DNA of 24,114 nt. Source: DATIVK01 sp035465955. GTDB lineage: Bacteria; Myxococcota; Myxococcia; Myxococcales; Anaeromyxobacteraceae. Location: NCBI GenBank assembly GCA_035465955.1, contig DATIVK010000255.1:1-24114 (forward strand), read 5' to 3'. The translations under genes and the position numbers were made by a program. The notes beneath the pieces are model-generated. The model was not told the DNA's origin, did no database searches, and saw only the letters and a list, made by a program, of their open reading frames with translations. The first letter of the stretch is position 1; each line of letters starts with the position of its first letter. Of the stretch, positions 15,320-24,114 are shown in pieces.

Positions 15320-16059
15320 GTCCCGCACCCCTCCGCGTCTGCCCCGAGGATCCGCGCGCGGAGCGAGACGACGTCGCCCACGATCAGGAGCGCCGGGCCG
15401 GGGTGGCGCTCGCCCTCCACGCGCGCCGCCAGGTCGCCCACGGTGCCGGTGATGACGCGTTGGTCCGGCCGCGTCGCGGCGGCGATCCAGGCGGCGGGGG
15501 TGGAGGGGCTCCACCCCAGCTCGACCAGCTTCGCGAGGTTCCGGGCGATCCCCTTCGCGCCCATGTAGAGGACGAGCGTCCCTCCCGTCGCGAGGCGGCG
15601 CCAGTCGGTCCGCCCGCCCTCGTTCGCGAGGTCGTGGGCCGTGGCGAACGTCACGTCGGAGGAGAGCTCCCGGTGGGTGAGGGGGATGAGCGCCCCCGCC
15701 GCGGCGCCCAGCGCGGCCGAGATGCCCGGGACCACCTCGAAGGGGATGCCCGCCTCGTGGAGGGCCTCCGCCTCCTCGCCGCCGCGTCCGAAGATGAAGG
15801 GGTCGCCGGCCTTGAGCCGGACGACGCGCTTCCCCTCGCGGGCGCGCGCGATCACCGCCGGGTGGATCCGCTCCCACCCGGGCGCCGGGTCGCCGTGGCG
15901 ACGCCCGACCGCGATCCGCTCGGCGCCGGGCGGGACCATCGCGAGGAGCGGCTCGGGCACCAGCTCGTCGTAGGCGAGCACCTCGGCCTGGGCGAGCAGC
16001 TCGGCCGCGCGGATCGTGAGGAACCTCGGGTCGCCCGGGCCGGCCCCCACCAGGTGCAC
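15316..16059 (-). CDS. cobA: Uroporphyrinogen-III C-methyltransferase (SUMT) domain, probably fused to CbiF
   Basis: SUMT adds two SAM-derived methyl groups to uroporphyrinogen III to give precorrin-2, the branch point to cobalamin and siroheme. The tetrapyrrole methylase domain is complete: VHLVGAGPGDPRFLTIRAAE, YDELVP, AVGRRHG, VVRLKAGDPFIFGRGGEEAE, PGISAALGAAA, PLTHRE and VLYMG. Its length of about 247 residues is normal for a stand-alone SUMT. However, no stop separates it from upstream CbiF-like sequence in the same frame: a linker GATGAPSPAAGAAPRPPG joins the CbiF end to this domain. If translated alone, starts could be GTG at 16059 (coordinates given) or ATG at 16200, neither with a strong ribosome site. 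The stop overlaps cobO as GTGA. Confidence 0.88.
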   Translation of the reverse strand: MHLVGAGPGDPRFLTIRAAELLAQAEVLAYDELVPEPLLAMVPPGAERIAVGRRHGDPAPGWERIHPAVIARAREGKRVVRLKAGDPFIFGRGGEEAEALHEAGIPFEVVPGISAALGAAAGALIPLTHRELSSDVTFATAHDLANEGGRTDWRRLATGGTLVLYMGAKGIARNLAKLVELGWSPSTPAAWIAAATRPDQRVITGTVGDLAARVEGERHPGPALLIVGDVVSLRARILGADAEGCGT

Positions 16060-16111
16060 GATCCCCGGCGGACGGGGCGCGGCGCCGGCCGCGGGGGACG
16101 GCGCGCCGGTG

Positions 16112-16859
16112 GCGCCCCGGAAGCCGTGGGCGAAGGCGGGGTCGTAGAGCTTCGACTCCTCGCCGGCTCCGGGCGCGAGCGCCGGGCCCACGAGGACCAT
16201 CGCGGTGGCGCCGATCCCCGCCGCCCGCGCGCGCGCCGCGACGTCGGCCAGCGTGGCGTGGACGATCTGCTGGTCGGGGTGGTCGCCTTGTGGACGACGA
16301 TCGCCGGGCAGCCCGGGCCGTAGGCCGCCGCGAGCTCCCTCGCGGCCTCGTCGAGCAGGCCGGCCGACAGGAAGAGGGCGAGCGTCGCGCGCGCCCTGGC
16401 GAGGTCGGCGAGCCGCTGCCCCTCCGGGACGCCGGTGCGCCCCTCGGCGCGCGCGATGACGACCGCCTGCGAGACGCCGGGGAGGGTGAGCTCCCGCTTC
16501 ACCGCAGCGGCCGCGGCGGTGAACGACGACACGCCCGGCACGACCTCGTACGGGATCCCGAGCGCGTCGAGCCGGCGCATCTGCTCCCCGATGGCGCCGA
16601 AGAGGGAGGGGTCGCCGGTGTGGACCCGGGCGACGTCCTCGCCGCGGGCGTGGGCCGTGGCCATCTCGCCGACGATCTCGTCGAGCGTCATGCCGGCCGA
16701 GTCGAGGACGCGGGCGCCGGGCCGAGCGCGCGCCACGACCTCCCGCGGGACGAGCGACCCGGCGTACACGACGACCGGGCACCGCTCGATGAGCCGCGCC
16801 GCCTTGAGCGTGAGCAGCTCGGGATCTCCCGGCCCCGCGCCGATGAACCAGACCGTCAT
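16112..16859 (-). CDS. cbiF: Cobalt-precorrin-4 C11-methyltransferase CbiF, frameshifted near its 3' end
   Basis: CbiF methylates C11 of cobalt-precorrin-4. From ATG at 16859 (ATGA overlap with cbiH) the sequence is typical: FIGAGPGDPELLTLKAA, VVYAGSLVP, VARVHTGDPSLFGAIGEQ and PGVSSFTAAAAAVKRELTLP. At codon 193, after HKAT, the frame turns into low-complexity Thr/Ser/Arg sequence that stays open to 15852. The conserved family ending appears instead in a second frame: HPDQQIVHATLADVA, ATAMVLVGPAL and SKLYDPAFAHGFRG. One base appears lost around 16278-16283 (ACC-CAC-CCC read as ACC-ACC-CCG). Restoring it gives a normal CbiF end near 16112 that continues in frame into SUMT. Either the deposited sequence has an error or this cell carries a mutated fusion gene. 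Confidence 0.85.
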
Positions 16860-17683
16860 CGCTTCGAGTCCTCTCTCGCGCGCAGCGGCGCCCCGGGCCT
16901 CTCCCCCGGGCGCGCCGTGCCGTCCCATTCGTACTTGGCCGCGTAGCCGCGCGGCGTCACCAGGAAGCCCTCCCACGCGAAGGTGGAGGTCGCCCCGACG
17001 AGGACCGTGCTGGTCATGCCGACCTCCGCGTCCGCGAGCCCGGCGAGGTCGGTGACCACCGCCCGCTCCCCCTCGCGGTACGCGTCGGTGACGACGGCGA
17101 CCGGCGTCGTCGCCGGCCGGTGGCGGAGCAGGATCTCCCGGGCCTTCGCGAGCGGCTCGCGCCGGCGCGCGCTGGCCGGGTTGTAGAAGGCGATGGCGAA
17201 GTCGGCCGCGGCCGCCGCCTCCACGCGCCGCTCGATCACGGGCCACGGCGTGAGCAGGTCGGAGAGCGAGATGGCGCAGAAGTCGTGGCCCAGCGGGGCC
17301 CCCACGCGCGCGGCGCAGGAGAGGAGGGCGGTCACGCCGGGGACGATCTCCACCGCCGGCGCGTCGCCGCGCTTCCAGCCCGCCTCGCGCAGCAGCTCCA
17401 GCGCGAGCCCGGCGAGGCCGTAGACGCCCGCGTCGCCGGAGCCGATGAGGGCGACCCGGGCCCCGCCACGGGCGCGCTCGACGGCCACGCGCGCGCGGTC
17501 GATCTCCTCGGTCATCTTGCCGGCGTACCGCTCCTTGCCTTCGAGGAGCGGCCCGAGGAGGTCGAGGTAGTTGCGGTAGCCGACCACCAGGTCCGCGGCG
17601 GCGACGGCAGCGCGCGCGGCGCCCGTCATCTGGTCGGGCGCACCGGGGCCGATCCCGACGATGGAGAGGGTTCCTTCAGGCAT
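16856..17683 (-). CDS. cbiH: Cobalt-precorrin-3B C17-methyltransferase (CbiH/CobJ)
   Basis: This 275-residue tetrapyrrole methylase performs C17 methylation and ring contraction. Signature segments are LSIVGIGPGAPDQMT, VVGYRNYLDLL, YAGKMTEEIDRA, VALIGSGDAGVYGLAG, EIVPGVTALLSCAARVGAPLGHDFCAISLSDLLTPW and AIAFYNPAS; the last two are specific to the CbiH/CobJ branch. It lacks the C-terminal Fe-S extension of some anaerobic forms, and the tail after YEWDGTAR is about 20 charged residues. ATG at 17683 has AGGAG about six bases upstream, inside the end of cbiG (8-base overlap). The end overlaps cbiF as ATGA. Confidence 0.95.
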   Translation of the reverse strand: MPEGTLSIVGIGPGAPDQMTGAARAAVAAADLVVGYRNYLDLLGPLLEGKERYAGKMTEEIDRARVAVERARGGARVALIGSGDAGVYGLAGLALELLREAGWKRGDAPAVEIVPGVTALLSCAARVGAPLGHDFCAISLSDLLTPWPVIERRVEAAAAADFAIAFYNPASARRREPLAKAREILLRHRPATTPVAVVTDAYREGERAVVTDLAGLADAEVGMTSTVLVGATSTFAWEGFLVTPRGYAAKYEWDGTARPGERPGAPLRAREDSKR

Positions 17684-18797
17684 CGCTGCTCCTCGCGCCC
17701 GGGGTGCGGGCCACCGCGACCGTCATCGAGCGGCCGGCGCCGGGCTCGGTGTAGACCTGCTTCGGGACGAGCAGGCGCCCTGCGCCCGCGGCGCGCAGGG
17801 CGGCAGGCTCGGCGACGCCCCGCGTGCCGACGAGGCGGGAGACCCGCTCGGAAGGGTTCTCGATCCCCGGCGTCGCGTCGAGCTCCGCCGCCCCGAAGGT
17901 CCGGAAGGGGCAGCCGAGCCGGACGGCGAGCGCTCGAAGCGCCGGCTCGTCGGCCTTCAGGTCGACGGAGGCGACCTCGCGGACGGCGCCGGCGGCGAGG
18001 CCGTGTCCGGCCAGGATCGCCTCGACGCCGCGCGCGACGAGCCCCTCTGGCGCGCCGCGATCGCACCCGACCCCCAGCACGAGGCTCCGCGGCCGGTACA
18101 GGACGGCGCGCGCGAGCGCGGGGAGCGCGCAGGGGAGGAGGCGATCCGTGACGATCAGCGCCGCCTCGGCCCCCGCGACCGCCGGCTCGTCGAGCGACGA
18201 ACAGAGGGTGGCGTTGGCGGGGAGCGGCCACCCCTCCGGCCAGGCCGCGGGCGAGCCGTCGGCGAGCACGATCGCCACCGGCTCGCCGTTCACCACCGCG
18301 GCGGCGGCGCGCGTGGCGTTGCCGCGCGGATCCTCGAAGCGCCAGCCCAGCTCGGCGCCGAGGAGGTCGACCGCGAGCGTCCCCTGGACGTCGGAGGCGG
18401 TGGTGAGGACGGGCTGCGCGCCGACGGCGGCGGCGATCCGGGCGGCGAGGGCGTTGGCGCCGCCCACGTGGCCCGAGAGGACGGGGACGGCGAAGCGCCC
18501 CGCCTCGTCCATGCAGACCACCGCGGGATCGATCCCCTTGCCGCGCAGGAGCGGCGCGATCATCCGAACGACGGCGCCGATGGCCATGACGAAGACGTGG
18601 GCCCGGTGGCCGTGGAAGGAGCGGGCGAGGGCGTCGCGCATCGGCAGGGCGAAGGAGATCGCCCCGGGCGGCGCCTCGGCGGCCAGCCGCTCGGAGACGA
18701 ACAGCTCCGCGCCGTCGAGCGCGGCGGCGACCCTCGCCGCGAGCGGGAGGGCGCCGCGGCCGAGGGCGTGGACGGCGATGGAGCGCGGTGTCGTCAC
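17676..18797 (-). CDS. cbiG: Cobalt-precorrin-5A hydrolase CbiG
   Basis: CbiG opens the delta-lactone of cobalt-precorrin-5A and releases the C2 unit as acetaldehyde; it is characteristic of the oxygen-independent route. The 373-residue product has the N-terminal CbiG domain (FVMAIGAVVRMIAPLL, PAVVCMDEAGRFAVPVLSGHVGGANALA), a central linker (VLTTASDVQGTLAVD) and a C-terminal domain with LVLGVGCDRGAP, LKADEPALRALA and GVAEPAALRAAGAGRLLVPKQ. GTG at 18797 overlaps the cbiL stop as GTGA, and a GGGGGAG ribosome site lies eight bases upstream. The end overlaps the start of cbiH. Confidence 0.96.
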   Translation of the reverse strand: MTTPRSIAVHALGRGALPLAARVAAALDGAELFVSERLAAEAPPGAISFALPMRDALARSFHGHRAHVFVMAIGAVVRMIAPLLRGKGIDPAVVCMDEAGRFAVPVLSGHVGGANALAARIAAAVGAQPVLTTASDVQGTLAVDLLGAELGWRFEDPRGNATRAAAAVVNGEPVAIVLADGSPAAWPEGWPLPANATLCSSLDEPAVAGAEAALIVTDRLLPCALPALARAVLYRPRSLVLGVGCDRGAPEGLVARGVEAILAGHGLAAGAVREVASVDLKADEPALRALAVRLGCPFRTFGAAELDATPGIENPSERVSRLVGTRGVAEPAALRAAGAGRLLVPKQVYTEPGAGRSMTVAVARTPGARSSDA

Positions 18798-19525
18798 CGC
18801 TCCGGCTCCCCCGGCCCTGGCCCCGGCGGCACGATGACGAGGGAGAAGTAGGGGCGCTTCGAGACGGCGCCCTCGAGACCGCGGACGATCTCCTCGTCGG
18901 CGCGCGTGGCCGACGTGACGAGGACGGCGCGCCGCGCGAGGCCGCTCGCGGCGAGCGCGCCCGCCAGCTCCGGCAGGGCGGGGCCCGCCTTGTAGATGAC
19001 GGCGGCGTCGCCGCGGGCGGCGATCCGGGGGAGCTCGGCGAGGGCCCGCCGGGCGGGCAGGATCTCGAGGGCGCCGTCCCCGTCCGCGAGCGGGACGAGC
19101 GCCGCGGCGGCCGCGGCGGTGGCGGCGGTGATCCCCGGGACCACCTCCACCGGGACCCCCGGGAAGCGCGCCGGCGCCGCCTGCAGGATGTCGATGAAGC
19201 TGCCGTAGACGAGCGGGTCGCCCTCGCAGGCGACCGCGACGGTCTTCCCCGCCGCGAGGCGGATCGCGAGCGCGTCGAGCGCGGCGTCGAGGGCGGCCCG
19301 CCGCAGCGCGGGGTCCCGCGTCATGGGGAAGGTGAGGAGGAGGGTCTCCTGCCCCGGGACCTCGCCGAGGGCGGCGCGGACGATCGCCCCAGCGGCCGAG
19401 GAGGCCTCGGGAGAGGAGCGGGGGAGGGCGAGCACGTCGGCCTCCCGGAGCACGCGCGCCGCGCGGAGCGTGAGCAGGTCCGGCGCGCCCGGCCCGACGC
19501 CGACGCCCTGGAGCCGCGCGGTCAT
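18794..19525 (-). CDS. cbiL: Cobalt-factor II / precorrin-2 C20-methyltransferase CbiL
   Basis: CbiL methylates C20 of cobalt-factor II. The 243-residue sequence has GVGVGPGAPDLLTLRAARVL at the N-terminus, VLALPRS, TFPMTRDPA, ACEGDPLVYGSFIDIL and VEVVPGITAATAAAAAALVPLADGDG; GDPLVYGSF and the PMT segment are typical of the CbiL/CobI branch. ATG at 19525 overlaps the cbiET stop as ATGA and is preceded by GGGAGG six bases away. The 3' end overlaps cbiG as GTGA. Whether the enzyme prefers the cobalt-loaded substrate cannot be read directly; the neighbouring CbiX, CbiD and CbiG imply that it does. Confidence 0.95.
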   Translation of the reverse strand: MTARLQGVGVGPGAPDLLTLRAARVLREADVLALPRSSPEASSAAGAIVRAALGEVPGQETLLLTFPMTRDPALRRAALDAALDALAIRLAAGKTVAVACEGDPLVYGSFIDILQAAPARFPGVPVEVVPGITAATAAAAAALVPLADGDGALEILPARRALAELPRIAARGDAAVIYKAGPALPELAGALAASGLARRAVLVTSATRADEEIVRGLEGAVSKRPYFSLVIVPPGPGPGEPER

Positions 19526-20766
19526 CGGGCCCCTCCCGCCGGCGTCGTCGCCGCCACCACGTGGACGGGGGCGAGCGGATCGAGCCGCAGGCGCCCCGCG
19601 ACGGGCGCGCCGCGGGCGACGCTCACCAGCGTCACCTCGGGCTCGAGGCCGCGGGCGGCGAGGAGGCGGCGCGCCTCCTCCAGGGTGTCGAGCAGCGCGG
19701 CGTTGACGACGATCCGCCCGCCGGGCCGGAGCGCGTCGAGGGCCCTGCCGAGGATCGCGGACAGGTCGCCGCCGCTCCCGCCGACGAAGACGGCGTCCGG
19801 GGTGTCGAGCCCCGCGAGCGCGCCCGGGGCGCTCCCCTCGACGACGCGGACGTTGTCGGCGCCGTGGCGCCGGACGTTGCCGCGGAGGTGGTCGAGCATC
19901 TCCGCGTCGCGCTCGACGGCGAAGACCCGCCCCTCGGGGGCGAGGAGCCCCGCCTCGATCGACACGGAGCCGGAGCCCGCGCCGACGTCCCAGAGGACCG
20001 AGTCCTCGGCGAGCCGGAGCGCGGCGAGGGCGACGACGCGCACCTCGCGCTTCGTGACGAGCCCGTTGCGCGTGGAGAGCGCGGCCTCCGGCAGGAAGGG
20101 GACGACCGGGGGCGGCCGCCAGCCCGCGTCGCGCACGAGGACGAGGACGTTGAGCGGATCGACGTCCTCGCAGGCCGCCAGCGCCTCCAGCCGGAAGGAG
20201 CGGATCCGCTCCCGGTCGCCGCCGAGCCGCTCGCAGACGTGGGCCGTCCAGCCGGCCTCGCCGTGGGCGAGGAGGTGGGCCGCGATCGCGGGCGGTGGGC
20301 TCTCCGCGTCCGTGAAGAGGGCGGCCTTCGCCCGGCGGCGGAGCCGGGCGACGAGGCCGTCGCGCGGGCGGCCGTGGCAGGAGAGGAGCGCCGCGCCGTC
20401 CCAGGGGATCCCGAGCCGGGCGAACGCCCACTGCATCGAGGAGGGCTGCGGCAGGAACTCCACGGCCCCGGCGCCGAACGCCTGCGCCACGCGCGCGCCG
20501 ATCCCGAAGAAGAGCGGGTCCCCGGAGGCGAGCACGCAGACGGGGCCGGCCGCCGCCGCGTCGCGCAGCCGCGAGAGCGCGCCGTCGAGCCCGGCGCCGA
20601 GCGGGATCCGCTCGCCGGCGCCCTCGGGGAAGAGGGCGAGGTGCCGCGCTCCCCCCGCGACGGCGCGGGCCGCCGCGATCGCCGCGAGCGCCCGCGGCGA
20701 GAGCCCCGCGCGGCCGTCGTCGCCGACGCCGACCACCGTGACCGCCCTCGCGGCCGGGGCGTTCAT
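19522..20766 (-). CDS. cbiET: Bifunctional cobalt-precorrin-7 C5-methyltransferase / C15-methyltransferase (CbiET/CobL)
   Basis: The fused enzyme methylates C5 and C15 and decarboxylates the ring C acetate side chain on the way to cobalt-precorrin-8. The 414-residue product has an N-terminal CbiE domain (1-210; VGVGDDGRAGLSP, LASGDPLFFGIG, QPSSMQWAFARLG, LSCHGR) and a C-terminal CbiT domain (about 220-400) with the SAM-binding motif DVGAGSGSVSIE at 260-271 and DAVFVGGSGGDL. RNGLVTKREVR near 233-243 is the typical CbiT entry segment. ATG at 20766 has GGAGGAG five bases upstream and overlaps the cbiC stop as ATGA. Confidence 0.96.
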   Translation of the reverse strand: MNAPAARAVTVVGVGDDGRAGLSPRALAAIAAARAVAGGARHLALFPEGAGERIPLGAGLDGALSRLRDAAAAGPVCVLASGDPLFFGIGARVAQAFGAGAVEFLPQPSSMQWAFARLGIPWDGAALLSCHGRPRDGLVARLRRRAKAALFTDAESPPPAIAAHLLAHGEAGWTAHVCERLGGDRERIRSFRLEALAACEDVDPLNVLVLVRDAGWRPPPVVPFLPEAALSTRNGLVTKREVRVVALAALRLAEDSVLWDVGAGSGSVSIEAGLLAPEGRVFAVERDAEMLDHLRGNVRRHGADNVRVVEGSAPGALAGLDTPDAVFVGGSGGDLSAILGRALDALRPGGRIVVNAALLDTLEEARRLLAARGLEPEVTLVSVARGAPVAGRLRLDPLAPVHVVAATTPAGGAR

Positions 20767-21400
20767 CGCCGCTCCTCCGCCGCGAGGTCGAGGAGGGCGT
20801 GGAGCGCGGCGACCGCCGCCGGGGTGCCGCCCTTCCGCCCGCGGACGACGACGTGGGGCACGGGGAGCGCCAGCGCCGCCTCCTTGGACTCGGCCGCGCC
20901 GACGAAGCCGACCGGCACGCCGACGACCAGCGCCGGGCGCGCCCCCTCCTCGCGGACCAGCCGGATGACCTCGAAGAGGGCGGTCGGGGCGTTCCCGATC
21001 GCGACGACGGCCCCGTCGAGGAGCCCCCGCCGGTGGGCGAGCCGCATCGCCTCGGCGGACCGGGTGATCCCCGCCTCGCGTGCGCGCGCGGCGACCTCGG
21101 GATCCGAAAGCAGGCAGTGGACCGTCACGCCGAGCCGGCCGAGCCGCTCGGAGGAGAGCCCCGCCGCGATCATCCGGACGTCGCAGACGATCGGGGCGCC
21201 CCGGGCGAGCGCCCCCGCGCCGGCCTCCACCGCACCGGCGGCCGCGACGGCGTTCCGCGCGAAGTCGAGGTCCGCCGTGGCGTGGACCATCCGGCGGACG
21301 ACGCGCCATGGCGCGGCCGCGAAGCCGTGGTCCGGCAGCTCCGCCTCGATGATGCGGAAGCTCTCCGCCTCGATCGCGCGCCCCGCGGGCACCTGAGACG

Positions 21401-21404
<4 letters not shown>
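20763..21404 (-). CDS. cbiC: Cobalt-precorrin-8 methylmutase CbiC
   Basis: CbiC moves the C11 methyl group to C12 to give cobyrinate. The 213-residue length is normal. His41 in RRMVHATADLDFA corresponds to the catalytic histidine of the family; VCDVRMIAAGL, SRSAEAM-like TRSAEAMRLA, AIGNAPTALFEVIRL and VGVPVGFVGAAESKEAAL are family signatures, and RKGGTPAAVAALHALL closes the protein. ATG at 21404 is preceded by GGAGGTGA, an excellent ribosome site, and overlaps the cbiD stop as ATGA. The stop overlaps cbiET. Confidence 0.96.
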
Positions 21405-22476
<1,072 letters not shown>

Positions 22477-22480
<4 letters not shown>

Positions 22481-23256
22481 GCGGTCGGCGCCTCCCCGCG
22501 CGCGTCGAGCGCGTCGATCGAAGCGAGCCGGGCGTCGAGCACGTCGCAGAGCCGCTCGTCGGGGCCCAGGAAGCCGGCGAGCCGGACCTGGATCTCCGGG
22601 TGGCGGGCCGCGAAGCGGGCGACCTCCTCGCGGATCTGCTCCATGAGGAGCCCCTCGAAGAGGAAGTAGGGGAGGACGAGCAGCCGCTCGGGCCGCGAGA
22701 GCGCGGCGCGCTCGAGCGCGTCCGGGAGGAGCGGGTCGACCACGGCGATGAAGCAGAGCTCGGGGCGCGCGAACCCGCCCCGCTCGGCGACGATCCGGCT
22801 CAGCTTGTAGAAGTTCCCGTTCGCGTCGGAGTCGAGCGACCCCCGCCCGATGGTGAGGAGCACCGTCCTCGCCGCCTCGGGTCCGCGGAGCGGCACGGCC
22901 TCGCCGGCGCGATCGAGGGCGATGGCGACCATCGCCGGGTCGACGCCCAGCTCGGCGGCCGTCTCGAAGCGGACCGACGGGAAGCGGCGGCGCGCCTCCT
23001 CGATCGCCTCCGGGACGTCCTCCTTCACGTGGCCGGCGGCGAAGAGGAAGAGCGGCAGGACGGTGACGCGGTCGGAGCGGCGCGCGAGGGCCGCGAGCCC
23101 GTCGGCGAGGAGCGGCGCGGCGAGCTCGATGTAGGCGTGGCCCACGTCGAGGTCGGGCCTCCGCGCGCGGAACCGGGCGACGAGCGCCTCGAACTGGGCG
23201 TTGGCGGCCGGGCGGCGGCTGCCGTGGCCGAGGATCAGGACCGAGCGGCGTTCCAA
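22477..23256 (-). CDS. cbiX: Sirohydrochlorin cobaltochelatase CbiX (two-domain form)
   Basis: CbiX inserts Co2+ into sirohydrochlorin, the committing step of the early-cobalt route. The 259-residue protein has two tandem chelatase-fold halves. The first carries ILGHGSR with His11 and LPLFLFAAGHVKEDVPEA with His76, the two metal-binding histidines. The second has TIGRGSLDSDANGNFYKLSRI in place of GHGSR, and LPYFLFEGLLMEQI, so it lacks both histidines and is probably structural. The start is TTG at 23256, supported by CAGGAGG seven bases upstream; no better start exists before the GHGSR strand. It overlaps the end of cbiO by 22 bases and cbiD as ATGA. Confidence 0.9.
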
Positions 23257-24056
23257 GCGAGCGCCTCCTGCAGGGTGAGGGGGGGACGGCCGTCGCGCGG
23301 GGGGAGCCCGTGCGCGCGCCAGAGCTCCGCGACCCACGGGGCGCGGAGGCGGGCGCGGGCGAGGAGGGCCGCGTCGGCGAAGAGGGCGGGGACGGGGCCG
23401 TCGAAGAGGATCCGTCCCTCCCCGAGCACGACGGCGCGGTCGGCCAGGAGCGGGACGAGGTCGACGGCGTGGGTGGCCACGACGAGGGCGGCCCCCCGGT
23501 CCCGCGAGAGGCGCGCGAGGAGGGCGGCGATCTCCTGCTCGCCGAGGGGATCGAGGCCGGCGGTCGGCTCGTCGAGGAGGAGCACGGAGGGCTCCATCGC
23601 GAGGATCGCCGCGAGCCCCGCCCGGCGCTTCTCGCCGAAGGAGAGCGCGTCGGTGGCGCGGTCCTCGAGGCCGGCGAGCCCCGCGGCGGCGATGGCCGCG
23701 ATCGCGCGGGCCCGGGCGGCGGGGGGCTCGAGGCCGGCGTGGAGCGGGCCGATCACGGCGTCGTCGAGGAGCGTGCTCCCGAGCAGCTGGTCCTCCGGGT
23801 TCTGGAGCACGAGCCCGGCGCCGGCGCGGACCGCCTCCTCCGGGCCACGGACCGGCGTCCCCCGGATCCGGACCTCGCCGTCGCGGAGCCGAGCCAGCCC
23901 CATCGCCGCGCGCAGGAGCGTCGTCTTCCCGGCGCCGTTGGCGCCGAGGACGGCGAGCCGCTCCCCGGCGGCGACCTCCAGGCCGACCGGGCCGAGGGCC
24001 CATCGACCGGCCGCCGGGCCGACGGCGGCGGCGTGGATGGAGAGGGCGGGCGTCAC
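23235..24056 (-). CDS. cbiO: Cobalt ECF/ABC transporter ATPase CbiO
   Basis: CbiO powers uptake of cobalt (or nickel) with the membrane proteins CbiM, CbiN and CbiQ. The 273-residue product has all ABC ATPase motifs: Walker A GANGAGKT at 38-45, Q-loop Gln85 in LVLQNPEDQL, signature LSFGE at 138-142, Walker B LLLDE at 159-163 and the switch His196 in VATHAVDL. QNPEDQ and LSFGEKRR are typical of energy-coupling factor ATPases. The C-terminal part (about 220-273) has a family-like extension. GTG at 24056 overlaps the upstream gene's stop as GTGA; no clear ribosome site, so coupled translation is likely. Location in a cobalamin operon favours cobalt. Confidence 0.93.
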   Translation of the reverse strand: MTPALSIHAAAVGPAAGRWALGPVGLEVAAGERLAVLGANGAGKTTLLRAAMGLARLRDGEVRIRGTPVRGPEEAVRAGAGLVLQNPEDQLLGSTLLDDAVIGPLHAGLEPPAARARAIAAIAAAGLAGLEDRATDALSFGEKRRAGLAAILAMEPSVLLLDEPTAGLDPLGEQEIAALLARLSRDRGAALVVATHAVDLVPLLADRAVVLGEGRILFDGPVPALFADAALLARARLRAPWVAELWRAHGLPPRDGRPPLTLQEALAWNAARS

Positions 24057-24114
24057 GTGGAGAACACCCGGGGGAGGAGGACGCAGGCGCAGAGCGCGAG
24101 CGCGGCGGCGGCGG
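24053..24114 (-). CDS. C-terminal end of an upstream membrane protein, probably CbiQ (partial)
   Basis: Only the last 19 codons lie in the window. They read AAAALALCACVLLPRVFST before the stop, a hydrophobic stretch then a short tail, as at the end of an inner-membrane protein. The stop overlaps the cbiO GTG start as GTGA. In cbiMNQO transporters CbiQ usually precedes CbiO, so cbiQ is the likely identity. This is inferred from position; sequence alone does not identify it. Confidence 0.5.
   Translation of the reverse strand, partial: AAAALALCACVLLPRVFST

Noticed and set aside
12367..16946. Plus-strand open frames opposite cbiB to cbiF
   Set aside because: No motif, no ribosome site; shadows of the cobalamin genes.
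24053..24114. Cobalamin riboswitch at the operon head
   Set aside because: The operon start is outside the window and no B12-box-like element was seen in any gap here.

Overview
This window is very GC-rich (roughly three quarters G+C by eye), with G/C strongly preferred at third codon positions and long antisense reading frames behind almost every gene. Gene content (a membrane-type Fe-S oxidoreductase of the HdrD/GlpC type, an oxygen-independent cobalamin pathway, a POTRA-less Omp85-type barrel, a large FG-GAP/VCBS lipoprotein) points to a Gram-negative, high-GC bacterium. Myxococcota such as Anaeromyxobacter, or related former Deltaproteobacteria, would fit; this is inference from style and content, not a taxonomic identification.

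The left part (1-8478) is a mosaic of short transcription units. It opens with the C-terminal part of a cysteine-rich Fe-S oxidoreductase (1-1332, +), which ends in a perfect 11-bp hairpin of a repeat-like type. On the minus strand follow a 4-oxalocrotonate-type tautomerase and an overlapping, unrecognised protein with a PD-(D/E)XK nuclease-like core. A divergent intergenic region then leads to an Hsp20 small heat-shock protein and a DUF355 'adenosine-specific kinase' protein (both +). Next come a signal-peptide-bearing outer-membrane barrel of the Omp85/D15 type and a 1144-residue lipoprotein with N-terminal Ig-like repeats and FG-GAP/VCBS calcium-binding repeats (both +).

The right part (8499-24114) is one continuous minus-strand cobalamin operon whose promoter lies beyond the right edge. 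In transcription order it holds the end of a probable cbiQ, then cbiO (cobalt-uptake ATPase), cbiX (cobalt chelatase), cbiD, cbiC, cbiET, cbiL, cbiG, cbiH, cbiF, SUMT (cobA), cobO (corrinoid adenosyltransferase), cbiA, cbiB, cobD (threonine-phosphate decarboxylase), cbiP, cobS and cobC (phosphatase). Every junction overlaps, mostly by four bases (ATGA, GTGA or TTGA), so translational coupling is likely throughout. CbiX, CbiD and CbiG mark the oxygen-independent, early-cobalt route. Together the genes cover cobalt uptake, ring synthesis from uroporphyrinogen III, amidation, adenosylation, aminopropanol attachment and nucleotide-loop assembly. Not seen in the window are CbiJ/CobK reductase, precorrin-2 dehydrogenase, CobU/CobP and CobT.

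The most unusual observation is in cbiF. Its C-terminal coding sequence continues in another frame after a one-base loss near 16278-16283, and that frame runs without a stop through an Ala/Pro linker into SUMT. The parsimonious reading is a CbiF-SUMT fusion protein that is broken, or recorded as broken, by a single-base deletion.
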